DNA of 64,000 nucleotides from an uncultured Alphaproteobacteria bacterium (GCA_944391345.1 CALXTE010000005.1:22050-86049), one strand, 5' to 3'; positions 26,988 to 35,663 are shown, numbered from the stretch's first letter. Numbers and translations are program-made. The notes: generated by a model from the sequence alone, not told the origin.

Positions 26988-28247
26988 TTAAGAAGCTTGC
27001 TTAATCAAGCCGTGTTTCTTTTTGCCCTGAGAAAGCTTGACTTGTCCATTGATAATATCTGCGGCCGAAAGTTTGTAGTTTTCATCAACAATCGGTGCGT
27101 CATTAAGCTTTAATCCGGCTTGTTTGATAAGGCGGCGGGCTTCGCCTTTGCTTGCAACAAAACCAAGTTGTAAAAATGCGTCAATAACCGGCAGACCTTC
27201 AATAGAGGGCACATCTATCGTCGGTAAATTTCCGCCGGCCTCGCCTTGTTCAAAAGTTTGAACCGCGGTGTCTTGCGCGGCGATAGCCTCAGCCTCGCCA
27301 CGGCAAATCTTAGTAGCCTCAAAGGCAAGAATTTTCTTCGCCTCGTTGATCTCTTTGTCTTTCAAGGCCTCCAGACGACGAACCTCGTCCATCGGTAAAT
27401 CTGTATAAATCCGCAAGCATTTTCCAACCTCGGCGTCTCCGATATTGCGGAAGTATTGATAATAGTCATAAGATGAGAGTTTTTCTTCGTTAATCCAAAC
27501 GGCGTTGCCTTCGGATTTGCCCATTTTTTTGCCGTTTGAATCGGTGATAATCGGGCTGGTAAAGCCAAAAAGCTCAACATCATATTTACGACGGCCAAGC
27601 TCTGTTCCGGAAGTAATATTGCCCCATTGGTCAGAACCGGCAATTTGCGCGCGGCAGCCATAAGTCTTATAAAGCTGGCAAAAATCATAGCCTTGGAGCA
27701 ACATATAGTTAAATTCCAAAAAGCTCATCGGCTGTTCACGTTCCAGACGGGTTTTAACGCTGTCCATGGTCAACATGCGGTTGACGGAATAATAAGTTCC
27801 GATATCACGCAAAAAAGACAGATAGTTAATGTCTTTGAACCAATCCCAGTTATCAACCATCTGGGCATCCGTTGCGCCGTCGCCAAATTTTAAAAACTTT
27901 GAAAAAGACTTTTTCAAGCCTTTGATATTATGCTGAAGTGTTTCTTCATCAAGAAAAGGACGAAGTTTGTCTTTGCCCGAAGGATCGCCGATTCTGGCGG
28001 TGGCGCCGCCGACAAGCGTTAATGGTTTATGTCCGCATTTTTGGAACCAGCGCATCATCATCAAAGGCACAATATGCCCGACATGCAGGCTGTCACCGGT
28101 CGGGTCAGAGCCCAAATACCCTACGGCCGGCTTTCCTGATTTTTCGCATTCGTACAAATAGGCATCAAACCCGTCGTCATTCGTACATTGATTATAAAAG
28201 CCGCGCTCAAGCATAATGTTGAGAAAAAGGGATTTAAAATTGCTCAT
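26988..28247 (-). CDS. tyrS: Tyrosyl-tRNA synthetase
   Basis: Class Ic synthetase charging tRNA-Tyr, 419 residues. The HIGH-type motif is in GSDPTGDSLHVGHIVPLMMM (about 45-64), the tyrosine-binding segment around QGYDFCQLYKTYGCRAQIAGSDQWGNI, and the KMSKS loop is KMGKSEGN (about residue 240). A C-terminal S4-like RNA-binding domain (FVASKGEARRLIKQAGLKLND) is present. Ribosome binding site AAGGAAAGG. Divergent from anmK. Confidence 0.97.
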   Translation of the reverse strand: MSNFKSLFLNIMLERGFYNQCTNDDGFDAYLYECEKSGKPAVGYLGSDPTGDSLHVGHIVPLMMMRWFQKCGHKPLTLVGGATARIGDPSGKDKLRPFLDEETLQHNIKGLKKSFSKFLKFGDGATDAQMVDNWDWFKDINYLSFLRDIGTYYSVNRMLTMDSVKTRLEREQPMSFLEFNYMLLQGYDFCQLYKTYGCRAQIAGSDQWGNITSGTELGRRKYDVELFGFTSPIITDSNGKKMGKSEGNAVWINEEKLSSYDYYQYFRNIGDAEVGKCLRIYTDLPMDEVRRLEALKDKEINEAKKILAFEATKICRGEAEAIAAQDTAVQTFEQGEAGGNLPTIDVPSIEGLPVIDAFLQLGFVASKGEARRLIKQAGLKLNDAPIVDENYKLSAADIINGQVKLSQGKKKHGLIKQAS

Positions 28248-28337
28248 TTTTCCTTTCCTTAAAATGATTTAATTAAACAAGTCTTAAGGATAATAACATA
28301 TAAATAAAATAACGCAATAAGGGAGATGAACTTTTTT

Positions 28338-29447
28338 ATGGATAATATCAAAAAGCTTCGCGCAATAGGGTTGATGAGCGGAACCTCGCTGGACGGGGTG
28401 GATATTGCGCTGATTGAAACAGACGGGATTGATGTCTATGACTTTGGTCGGGCTTATACCGTTCCTTATGACGAAAACTTGCAGGAGCAAATACGCTCAA
28501 TTTTGGGGCTTAAACCCGACACGGCGGAAAATGCCGCTAAAATAAGTCTGGTCGAAAATTCTTTAACAGCCTTTCATGCCGGTGTGGTTAAAGAGTTTTT
28601 GGAAGGAGAAGATGAGCCTGTTGATATTATCGGCTTTCATGGGCATACAATTCATCACGAACCCGAAAATCACTATACTCATCAAATCGGTGACGGGCAG
28701 CTTTTGGCCGATTTAACCGGCATAAAAGTGGTCAACCGCTTTCGTAATGCCGATGTTTTGGCCGGTGGCCAAGGGGCGCCGCTGGTGCCGGTTTTTCATG
28801 AAGCTCTGTGCGCCGAATATGAAAAACCGATTGCCGTATTGAATATCGGCGGGGTTTCTAATATCACTTGGATTGGCGCAACCGGCGAGATGATTGCCTT
28901 TGATACCGGCCCCGGAAATGCGCCGGTTAATGACTGGGTGCGCAAGCATGCCGGCATGCATATGGATTATAACGGTAAATTGGCCATAAGCGGCAAGATA
29001 AATGAGCCGATTCTGAACTCTTTAATGAAGCACAAATATTTTGCTAAATATCCGCCCAAATCCATTGACCGCAATATATTTAATGAAAAACTGGAACATC
29101 TGGAAGGCTTGTCGCTCGAAGACGGAGCGGCCACTGCCACCGCCTTTGCCGCTGAAGCCATCAGCTATTCAGTCAGCTTTTTCTTGCCCGAACCACCGAA
29201 AAAAATCATTGTCAGCGGCGGTGGGGCCAATAACCCGACCTTAATCAGATTTATCCGTCAGCGGCTGCCAAAAATAGAAATAGAAACCGCCAAAGAGGTG
29301 GGCTGGAATGTGGATGCGATTGAGGCGCAAGCCTTCGCTTATCTGGCGGTTAGGAGTTATTTTGGGCTGCCGATTACCTTCCCCGGAACAACCGGCGTGA
29401 AAGAACCCTTATCCGGCGGCGAACTCCATCTGCCCCACAACGCATAA
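28338..29447 (+). CDS. anmK: Anhydro-N-acetylmuramic acid kinase
   Basis: Phosphorylates and opens 1,6-anhydro-MurNAc to MurNAc-6-phosphate in peptidoglycan recycling. Hallmarks: IGLMSGTSLDGVDIALIETD at the N-terminus, GFHGHTIHHEP, NIGGVSNITWI, DTGPGNAPVNDW and IIVSGGGANNPTLI. The GGGAG ribosome binding site at 28321-28325 directly abuts an earlier ATG at 28326, so I take the ATG at 28338 (MDNIKKLRAIGLM, 369 residues) as the start. No murQ or ampG neighbour is seen. Confidence 0.95.
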   Translation: MDNIKKLRAIGLMSGTSLDGVDIALIETDGIDVYDFGRAYTVPYDENLQEQIRSILGLKPDTAENAAKISLVENSLTAFHAGVVKEFLEGEDEPVDIIGFHGHTIHHEPENHYTHQIGDGQLLADLTGIKVVNRFRNADVLAGGQGAPLVPVFHEALCAEYEKPIAVLNIGGVSNITWIGATGEMIAFDTGPGNAPVNDWVRKHAGMHMDYNGKLAISGKINEPILNSLMKHKYFAKYPPKSIDRNIFNEKLEHLEGLSLEDGAATATAFAAEAISYSVSFFLPEPPKKIIVSGGGANNPTLIRFIRQRLPKIEIETAKEVGWNVDAIEAQAFAYLAVRSYFGLPITFPGTTGVKEPLSGGELHLPHNA

Positions 29448-29451
29448 AAGC

Positions 29452-29481
29452 TTGACAAATCAACTTTTGCGTGAATTAATA
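29452..29481 (+). promoter_or_regulatory. Promoter of the exported 149-aa protein
   Basis: Consensus TTGACA (29452-29457), then ATTAAT or TTAATA at 17 or 18 nt spacing (29475-29481). It begins 5 bp after the anmK stop. Confidence 0.55.
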
Positions 29482-29521
29482 GGGATGCAAATATATTATT
29501 AACCCTTAAATTATTTCGTGT

Positions 29522-29971
29522 ATGAAAACAAAAATTATTATGATTATGTTGAGCTTGGGACTTTTTTTGAGCCTCGGGCTTAAGGCGCAGACCACCAGTT
29601 ATCTTATCAAACGTGAAACCAAGCCTTATGCCATTATGATTGACAAAGGCATTGCCGAAGAGTTCACCTTTGAAAATCAACTGAATGTCGGGTTTAAGAA
29701 CCAGATTATCTTTTATCCCGAAAGTGACAATATTCATATTTTGATATTCACCTTAAACGATGGCGAGTTTATCAAAATCAGGCGTAATGTCAAAAGTGAA
29801 AAATGTGAAATATCCTGTAGTCGCGACGTTCCGAAACAGCCGGTTAAAAATCAATTGAGCGGTTATTATGTTTATTATCGCAACAGCGGAAAGTCGGTTT
29901 GGGTTGACTACAAAGACAAAAACAAAAAATGTCGCCAATATAGGATATACATGGTTCAGAAAAAGAAATAG
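29522..29971 (+). CDS. Exported protein, unknown
   Basis: 149 residues with a Sec signal peptide (IIMIMLSLGLFLSLGLKA, cleaved near AQT). The mature part is basic and beta-rich (GFKNQIIFYPESDNIHILIF, LSGYYVYYRNSGKSVWVDY) with three Cys. No Shine-Dalgarno is obvious before the ATG. The Ala-Gln-Thr after the signal peptide and the lack of Shine-Dalgarno recall Bacteroidetes genes, a weak hint of transfer from a gut neighbour. Family not recognised. Confidence 0.55.
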   Translation: MKTKIIMIMLSLGLFLSLGLKAQTTSYLIKRETKPYAIMIDKGIAEEFTFENQLNVGFKNQIIFYPESDNIHILIFTLNDGEFIKIRRNVKSEKCEISCSRDVPKQPVKNQLSGYYVYYRNSGKSVWVDYKDKNKKCRQYRIYMVQKKK

Positions 29972-29972
29972 C

Positions 29973-30006
29973 AAAAAAGCTTCCGACCAGTTCGGAAGCT
30001 TTTTTG
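29973..30006. terminator. Bidirectional intrinsic terminator
   Basis: AAAAAAGCTTCCGA-CCAG-TTCGGAAGCTTTTTT: a long symmetric stem with A- and T-runs. It separates the convergent genes ending at 29971 and 30015. Confidence 0.9.
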
Positions 30007-30014
30007 GAAACAGA

Positions 30015-30302
30015 TTAGTGCCTTTTGTTTTTGTATTTTATGTAAGCCACGGCTAAGGCAAAAACAATCGCGTAAAAAGCACAAATAAGCAAAAGGTAAA
30101 GCAGCGGAAACCACATTCCGGAAATCTGAGCCAACCACAAGCTGATGCCGGAAATGCTGAATGCAATAAACAGCAAACAACAGGCCGCCATAATGCGAAT
30201 TCCGTTCCAGACGGAACGCCTCTTACTTCGACGAATGTCGTAAAACAACACACCTGCGGCAAGTAAAATCAATACCGCCGAAAAAATAATATGTTCCACC
30301 AT
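30015..30302 (-). CDS. Small three-helix membrane protein
   Basis: 95 residues with three hydrophobic segments (about 5-20, 33-55 and 63-88) and basic loops (RRSKRRSVW; the C-terminal KYKNKRH). No motif or family recognised; no convincing ribosome binding site. Kept because the frame has clean membrane topology and a terminator follows it directly. Confidence 0.45.
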   Translation of the reverse strand: MVEHIIFSAVLILLAAGVLFYDIRRSKRRSVWNGIRIMAACCLLFIAFSISGISLWLAQISGMWFPLLYLLLICAFYAIVFALAVAYIKYKNKRH

Positions 30303-30389
30303 AATAAATATAATAAAAATAAAATGCTAAGCCGTTTCTATCATATGATTCAAAATTGAGTCAAGAAAGAAAAAACTTAATTATTACAA

Positions 30390-31163
30390 TCATACTTCTG
30401 GTACATTAGGATATCCGCATTGTGAGCCACCTGATGGTCGAGTGCCTGCTATGCAGGAATCATGGCAATCATCCCAATAATAGCCGCTTTTGCACTTACA
30501 AGATCGATACTTACCCCCACAACTCGAGCCAGAACCACCATCCTCATTTGCTCCTGTACAAGAATATTTATAACTGGATGAACAAACACAATCACCGCTG
30601 CTCCAAGTATAAGGAGAAGAACAGGAGCAAGATGTATATTTTCCGCCACAAGCAGTTCCAACTGGACTTTCATAAGCGCCCGTGCAAGAATATTGATAAC
30701 TACTGGAGCAATTTGATTTGCATTTTCCGCTACTCCATATATAATTACTGGAACAATTGCATTTTGCATATTTATTATCACAATCCGTTCCATTACCACC
30801 GGAATATCCGGTTCCCGTACAAGTATATTTGTATTTTGTCGGGCAGCTACAAGCTGTTCCGCTCCAAGTATAAGGAGAAGTACATTTGCAAGACTTATAT
30901 TTATTTTCACAAGAATCGCCACTACCGGCAGAATATCCGGTTCCAACACAAGAATACAGGAATCCGTTATCTGCACATACCATTTCAGCATCTGTCAAAC
31001 AAGCCCATTTATCGCCCCAAGGGCATTTGACACCACCGTTTGGACAAGATGATTCCGTATAGCCCAAGCTTTCGCAATCAGGGGAAGACGTGCAAGTTGT
31101 TTGTGCAACCGTTGACAACGGAAATAATACAACAGCGCTTGTCATTAATATAATTTTTCTCAT
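30390..31163 (-). CDS. Secreted cysteine-rich repeat protein
   Basis: 257 residues. A signal peptide (KIILMTSAVVLFPLSTVAQ) is followed by a Cys-rich mature chain of at least four imperfect ~40-residue repeats, each of the form Y-x-YSCTG-...-G-x-x-C-x-x-KY-x-SC-x-CSSPYTWS-x-G-x-C. Cys, Gly, Ser and Tyr dominate, so a disulfide-stapled surface or secreted protein is likely. The first ~45 residues share the CTSSPDCESLGYTESSCPNG style with the end of the upstream neighbour (CTALGYKKTTCSG, LKCPYD), so the two proteins are related. Ribosome binding site AAGGAG. Function unknown. Confidence 0.65.
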   Translation of the reverse strand: MRKIILMTSAVVLFPLSTVAQTTCTSSPDCESLGYTESSCPNGGVKCPWGDKWACLTDAEMVCADNGFLYSCVGTGYSAGSGDSCENKYKSCKCTSPYTWSGTACSCPTKYKYTCTGTGYSGGNGTDCDNKYAKCNCSSNYIWSSGKCKSNCSSSYQYSCTGAYESPVGTACGGKYTSCSCSSPYTWSSGDCVCSSSYKYSCTGANEDGGSGSSCGGKYRSCKCKSGYYWDDCHDSCIAGTRPSGGSQCGYPNVPEV

Positions 31164-31184
31164 TTTGTTTCTCCTTTTTAAAAA

Positions 31185-32213
31185 TTAAAGACACAGCACA
31201 TAAGCGCTGTCATAAGGACATTTTAATGTCTTGCCGCTACAAGTTGTTTTTTTATAGCCTAAAGCTGTACAGTCTGTTGTTGGCAGTGTACAAAAGTTGG
31301 TGTAACCACTTTGACAGCCGGTTGTATACCACAAACCGGAACAAGCTTCATATTCGCAATTTGTGCCTGTTGGACAGCTTGAAAAAGTACCCAAGTTTGG
31401 GCAAGGTTTGCAGTTGTCGTATTTTATTTGTGAACCGGACATACAGGTTTGTGCGCCGGTATCGCCACCCATAACGCCGCAATCTTGAAATCCGTCACAA
31501 GGATTAATCTTGATTTTATATTTGCTCGTTCCGTTGCAATCAACACAAGCGGTACCATCAGCAATATATCCTTCGGGAATAGTCGTGTAATCATAACCTT
31601 CGCAAAGATTACAACATTTTCCGAATGTGGCGTCATATTCGCAAGCATTATTCGGATCGACTTTCCAGCCTGTTTGGCAGGTGTCAGTAAATTCAGAATC
31701 TAGCTCCGTACAAGCACGCTCGGTGTCTTCTTCGCAAGACGCATATTTATTTCCGCAAGCCGTACCGACGCCATAATAAGGTGGTTCGCAAGTTTTGTAA
31801 CCAGAGGGGCAAACGCAACGGGCAAAGTAATTACTGTTATAAATACAAAAACCTTCTGGCGTTTCTCCCGCGGCACAAGAAGTTAGTCCATAACCTTCTT
31901 TGCGGCAACGTTCGGCGTCATTCAAATCATAATCAGGCGCCCCACCGGAGCCGCCATTTCCGCCATTGTTTTCGGTATTACCAAACGCTTCGCCGCTACA
32001 AGCCGCGGTATCATTAATAAAGCACACCGCCGCCAATTTAATCTCATCAGGAGAAGACAAGCCCGAGGCCGGAGAATAGAGGTGTGTGTGAAGTGTGTTG
32101 ATAAGTCGTTCTCCACCCTCGGTAAAAGAAATATCAGCCATTGCGCTCATCGGCAACAATACGGCCGCCGACAGCATTGCGGCCAAAACCGCATAATTCC
32201 GCGAATTCAACAT
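31185..32213 (-). CDS. Secreted cysteine-rich protein with Gly/Asn linker
   Basis: 342 residues. The signal peptide (NYAVLAAMLSAAVLLPMSAMA) is followed by an N-terminal region without repeats (ISFTEGGERLINTLHTHLYS), a Gly/Asn-rich linker (about 78-92) and a chain of about 30 Cys in CxxGY, CEPPYYGVGTACGNKYASC and similar modules. The end (DCTALGYKKTTCSGKTLKCP) matches the beginning of the downstream protein, 21 bp away, so the pair is probably an operon from one ancestral module set. No known domain recognised; EGF-like or adhesin-like surface exposure is a guess. Confidence 0.65.
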   Translation of the reverse strand: MLNSRNYAVLAAMLSAAVLLPMSAMADISFTEGGERLINTLHTHLYSPASGLSSPDEIKLAAVCFINDTAACSGEAFGNTENNGGNGGSGGAPDYDLNDAERCRKEGYGLTSCAAGETPEGFCIYNSNYFARCVCPSGYKTCEPPYYGVGTACGNKYASCEEDTERACTELDSEFTDTCQTGWKVDPNNACEYDATFGKCCNLCEGYDYTTIPEGYIADGTACVDCNGTSKYKIKINPCDGFQDCGVMGGDTGAQTCMSGSQIKYDNCKPCPNLGTFSSCPTGTNCEYEACSGLWYTTGCQSGYTNFCTLPTTDCTALGYKKTTCSGKTLKCPYDSAYVLCL

Positions 32214-32318
32214 AATATCACCTTTCTTAGCTTGTCTTCACGACTCTAATATAACATAAATTCGCCAAGTTTTCAAGATGATTTTTATTTTAAGGTGAGA
32301 TATTTTCGGAAAATATAT

Positions 32319-32347
32319 TTGACTCACAAAAATTGTTGTATTAAACT
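32319..32347 (+). promoter_or_regulatory. Consensus promoter of the ileS leader transcript
   Basis: TTGACT (32319-32324), exactly 17 nt, TAAACT (32342-32347). Transcription would start near 32354, just before the ribosome binding site of the leader ORF. Confidence 0.7.
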
Positions 32348-32374
32348 ACTCCCAGTTTTTAAGGAAGACAAAAT

Positions 32375-32422
32375 ATGATGCAAGATTTTTACATATCTCA
32401 AATTTTCATTATTATCCCTTAG
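32375..32422 (+). CDS. Ile-rich leader peptide of ileS (putative attenuator)
   Basis: A 15-codon ORF read directly from the sequence: MMQDFYISQIFIIIP, then TAG. It has a good ribosome binding site (AAGGAAG, 32361-32367, 7 nt from the ATG) and sits between a consensus promoter and ileS. Five of 15 codons are Ile, three in a row just before the end, while ileS makes the enzyme that charges tRNA-Ile. That pairing is the classic logic of a leader peptide at which ribosomes stall when charged tRNA is scarce. The assignment is inference from position and composition; it is too short for statistical support alone. Confidence 0.6.
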   Translation: MMQDFYISQIFIIIP

Positions 32423-32435
32423 GGGATAGATTTTC
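32413..32435 (+). promoter_or_regulatory. Hairpin over the end of the leader ORF
   Basis: TATCCC (32413-32418), loop TTAG, GGGATA (32423-32428), then GATTTTC. The left arm covers the last Ile and Pro codons and the loop holds the stop codon. A ribosome stalled at the Ile codons would keep it open. It is short with a weak T-tract, so terminator strength is uncertain. Confidence 0.45.
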
Positions 32436-32508
32436 TTGCATAAATAATATAAATTTTTTTTCACGACATTTTTTTTATTTAATCAATAAGTTATAGGATG
32501 TTTTATAG

Positions 32509-35500
32509 ATGACAAAACATTATGCAGAGGTTAAGGCAAAGCCTGACTTTGTCGAGCTTGAAAAAGAAGTTTTGAAGTTTTGGGAAGAAGATAAAACTTT
32601 TGAAAAGTCGGTTCACAACCGTGACGGCGCTGCCGAATTTGTGTTTTATGACGGCCCTCCGTTTGCGAACGGAACCCCGCACTATGGGCACATTATGGTG
32701 TCTTATGTCAAAGACGTTGTCGCACGTTTTCAAACGATGAATGGCAAAAAAGTTGAACGTCGCCTTGGCTGGGACTGTCACGGTCTTCCGGCCGAAATGT
32801 CGGCTGAAAAACAGCTTGGCGTCTCGGGACGTAAACAAATTGAAGAATATGGGGTTGAAAAGTTTAACAACTTCTGCCGCTCTGATGTTTTGAAATATTC
32901 TGGCATTTGGGTAAATATGTTTAAGCGTATCGGCCGCTGGGTTGATTTCAATCACGATTATAAGACCATGGACTTGCCGTTTATGGAAAGCGTTATCCAT
33001 AACTTCAAGGAACTCTATGATAAGGGCTTGGTTTATGAAGACTACCGCGTTTTGCCTTATTCTTGGGCCGCAGAAACGCCTTTGTCAAACTTTGAGGTAA
33101 ATTTAGGGTATCAAGAAAAGACCGATAACGCCATCACCGTTATGTTTAAGCTCGAAAACGGGATGAATATTCTGGTCTGGACAACCACACCATGGACCTT
33201 GCCGTCAAACTTAATGCTGGCTGTTGGTAAAGATATTGATTACGCCGTCATGGAAGAAAACGGCCAGAAATATATTTTGGCACAGGCTCTTCTCGGACGT
33301 TATAAAAAACAACTTGAACACGCCACCCAAGTCGGCACGATTAAAGGCAGCAAACTGTTGGGCTTGAGCTATGAGCCGATGTTCCCTTACTTTAAGGACT
33401 TAAAAGCCAAAGGTGCGTTTAAGGTCTTGAGCGGAGACTTTGTCTCGACCGAAGACGGAACCGGTGTCGTTCACATCGCCCCCGGATTCGGCCAAGACGA
33501 CTTTGACGCTTGCCGCGCTTATGATAAAGACTTTCCGGTTGTTTGTCCGGTTGATGAGGCCGGCAAATTTACTGCCGAAGTTCCCGACTATGAAGGTAAA
33601 CAGGTTTTTGAGACCAACGAACCGATCATGCAGTTGTTGAAAGAAAAGGGAATTTTGGTCAAAAAAGAACAATATACGCACTCTTATCCATTCTGCTGGC
33701 GCACCGACACGCCGTTAATTTATAAAGCAATGTCAAGCTGGTTTGTTAAGGTAACGGATTTCCGTGATGAAATGGTTAAGAACAATCAGCAGATCAACTG
33801 GATTCCGGAGCATATTAAAGACGGCCGCTTTGGCAAATGGCTTGAAGGCGCAAGAGATTGGTCAATTTCGCGCAACCGTTTTTGGGGAACGCCGATTCCG
33901 GTCTGGAAGTCGGATAATCCAAAATTCCCAAGAATAGATGTTTTCGGCTCGATTGAAGAAATAAAAGCCAAAACCGGACATACTGTGACCGACTTGCACA
34001 AGCCTTATATTGACGGTGTTGTTTACCCCAATCCGGATGATCCGTCGGGCCAAACCATGATGCGCCGCGTGAGTGATGTTTTTGACTGCTGGTTTGAGTC
34101 AGGCTCAATGCCTTACGCACAGGTTCATTATCCGTTTGAAAACAAAGAATGGTTTGAAAGTCATTTTCCGGCTGACTTTATTGTTGAGGCGATGGACCAA
34201 ACTCGTGGTTGGTTCTATACCTTGACCGTGCTTTCAACTGCTTTGCACAATCGTCCGGCCTTTAAGAATTGTATCTGCACCGGTTTGTTGATGGCAGAAG
34301 GCGGGCAAAAGCTTTCAAAACGTCTGAAGAATTATCCTGACCCCAATGAGATTTTGGAAAGTATTGGTTCAGACGCTTTGCGTTGGTTCTTGGTATCTTC
34401 TCCGGTATTAAAGGGTGGAAACTTAGCCGTTGATAAAGAGGGCAAAGAAATCGCCAAAGCCTCAAGAATTGCTCAAATCCCGCTGTGGAACGCCTTTTAT
34501 TTCTTCACGCTTTATGCGAATGCCGAAGAATATCAGGCCAAAGAGATTTCTCATTCTTCTGAGGCGATTGATAATTACATCTTGTCAAAACTCAAGAGAT
34601 TAAGAGATGTCGTTAAGTCTGGGCTTGAAAGCTATGATGTTGCACAGGCCACGAACGAAACGGCAACCTTCATGGAGATTTTGAACAACTGGTACATCCG
34701 CCGCACCCGTGACCGCTTCTGGGAAGGTGATACTCAGGCCTTTGACACGCTGTATACGGTTTTGGTAAATGTTGCCAAGATAATTGCTCCATTAATGCCT
34801 TTTGTCAGCGAATATGTTTACAAAACCCTGACCGGCGGTGAGTCTGTACACCTGACCGATTATCCGACCTTGAGCGAGATTACCGAAGACAAAGACCTTG
34901 TTGAGAAGATGGACTTTGTTCAAGACCTTTGCTCAACCGGTAAGTTTATTCGTGAGGAAAAGAACCTCCGCAACCGCTTGCCGTTAAGAAGCTTGACGGT
35001 TGTCGGGGCTGAATTGTCTCCGGCCTATCAAGAGATTGTCAAAGACGAATTAAATGTCAAAGAAGTCTTGTTTGATAGTGCCTTAGAGAACTATGCCGAG
35101 AAAAAAGTTTATCTTTACACCCCGCTTTTGGGTAAGACTTTGGGCAAAGATATGGGCGCTGTTATGGCAGCCTATAAGCAAGGCCAGTGGCAGCTTAAGG
35201 AAGACGGCAGCTTGCAAATCGCCGGCAAAGAACTTGGAACAGATTTGTTTGAAGTTCGCTTGGAGATGAAGCCAGGCGTCGCCGGCAAGGCCTTTGCTGA
35301 TAACAAAGCTGTTGTCACGCTGGACACGGTTGTTACCGATGATCTCAAGCGCGAGGGCATGGCGCGTGACTTTGTCCGCTTGGTACAAACCTTAAGAAAG
35401 GACAAAGACTTCAACATCTCAGACAGAATAGAGCTCTGTTATGAAACCTCTGATGCTGAGTTGGCAAAAGCTTTGGAAGAAAACAAAGACTACATTGCCG

Positions 35501-35613
35501 AGCAGGTTTTAGCCTTGAAGGTTGAAAAAGGCTGCCCGAACGGCACCGAGGCGGATATTGAAGGCGCCAAGCTCAAATATGACGCCAAAGTCTGCAACGC
35601 CAAAGTTGCTTAA
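32509..35613 (+). CDS. ileS: Isoleucyl-tRNA synthetase, eukaryote-like type
   Basis: Class Ia synthetase, 1034 residues. The HIGH motif is in PPFANGTPHYGHIM (HYGH at 58-61) followed by WDCHGLPAE. The editing domain holds TTTPWTLPSN and GTGVVHIAPGFGQDDF. The catalytic loop reads GGQKLSKRLKNYPDP, so the KMSKS equivalent is KLSKR (about 601-605). Length, the KxSKRLKNYPDP wording and the lack of a C-terminal zinc-finger cysteine set put it in the IleRS type that resembles eukaryotic cytosolic enzymes (often more tolerant of mupirocin; family knowledge, not shown here). It lies behind a leader ORF rich in Ile codons. Confidence 0.96.
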   Translation: MTKHYAEVKAKPDFVELEKEVLKFWEEDKTFEKSVHNRDGAAEFVFYDGPPFANGTPHYGHIMVSYVKDVVARFQTMNGKKVERRLGWDCHGLPAEMSAEKQLGVSGRKQIEEYGVEKFNNFCRSDVLKYSGIWVNMFKRIGRWVDFNHDYKTMDLPFMESVIHNFKELYDKGLVYEDYRVLPYSWAAETPLSNFEVNLGYQEKTDNAITVMFKLENGMNILVWTTTPWTLPSNLMLAVGKDIDYAVMEENGQKYILAQALLGRYKKQLEHATQVGTIKGSKLLGLSYEPMFPYFKDLKAKGAFKVLSGDFVSTEDGTGVVHIAPGFGQDDFDACRAYDKDFPVVCPVDEAGKFTAEVPDYEGKQVFETNEPIMQLLKEKGILVKKEQYTHSYPFCWRTDTPLIYKAMSSWFVKVTDFRDEMVKNNQQINWIPEHIKDGRFGKWLEGARDWSISRNRFWGTPIPVWKSDNPKFPRIDVFGSIEEIKAKTGHTVTDLHKPYIDGVVYPNPDDPSGQTMMRRVSDVFDCWFESGSMPYAQVHYPFENKEWFESHFPADFIVEAMDQTRGWFYTLTVLSTALHNRPAFKNCICTGLLMAEGGQKLSKRLKNYPDPNEILESIGSDALRWFLVSSPVLKGGNLAVDKEGKEIAKASRIAQIPLWNAFYFFTLYANAEEYQAKEISHSSEAIDNYILSKLKRLRDVVKSGLESYDVAQATNETATFMEILNNWYIRRTRDRFWEGDTQAFDTLYTVLVNVAKIIAPLMPFVSEYVYKTLTGGESVHLTDYPTLSEITEDKDLVEKMDFVQDLCSTGKFIREEKNLRNRLPLRSLTVVGAELSPAYQEIVKDELNVKEVLFDSALENYAEKKVYLYTPLLGKTLGKDMGAVMAAYKQGQWQLKEDGSLQIAGKELGTDLFEVRLEMKPGVAGKAFADNKAVVTLDTVVTDDLKREGMARDFVRLVQTLRKDKDFNISDRIELCYETSDAELAKALEENKDYIAEQVLALKVEKGCPNGTEADIEGAKLKYDAKVCNAKVA

Positions 35614-35631
35614 ATAAGGCACAAGCAAAAC

Positions 35632-35663
35632 AAACGGGGAGGGCAAAACCTCTCCGTTTTTTT
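35632..35663 (+). terminator. Intrinsic terminator of ileS
   Basis: An 11-bp stem AAACGGGGAGG/CCTCTCCGTTT (one G-U pair) and seven T, 19 bp after the stop. Confidence 0.9.

Noticed and set aside
28265-28300. A short minus-strand ORF with several Leu codons (MLLSLRLV) upstream of tyrS, considered as a leader peptide.
   Set aside because: It has no Tyr codons and no clear promoter or hairpin, so it does not fit attenuation of tyrS.
30422-31030. A 202-residue plus-strand frame rich in His, Asn and Tyr.
   Set aside because: Antisense of the Cys-rich repeat protein, which has a signal peptide and ribosome binding site on the other strand.
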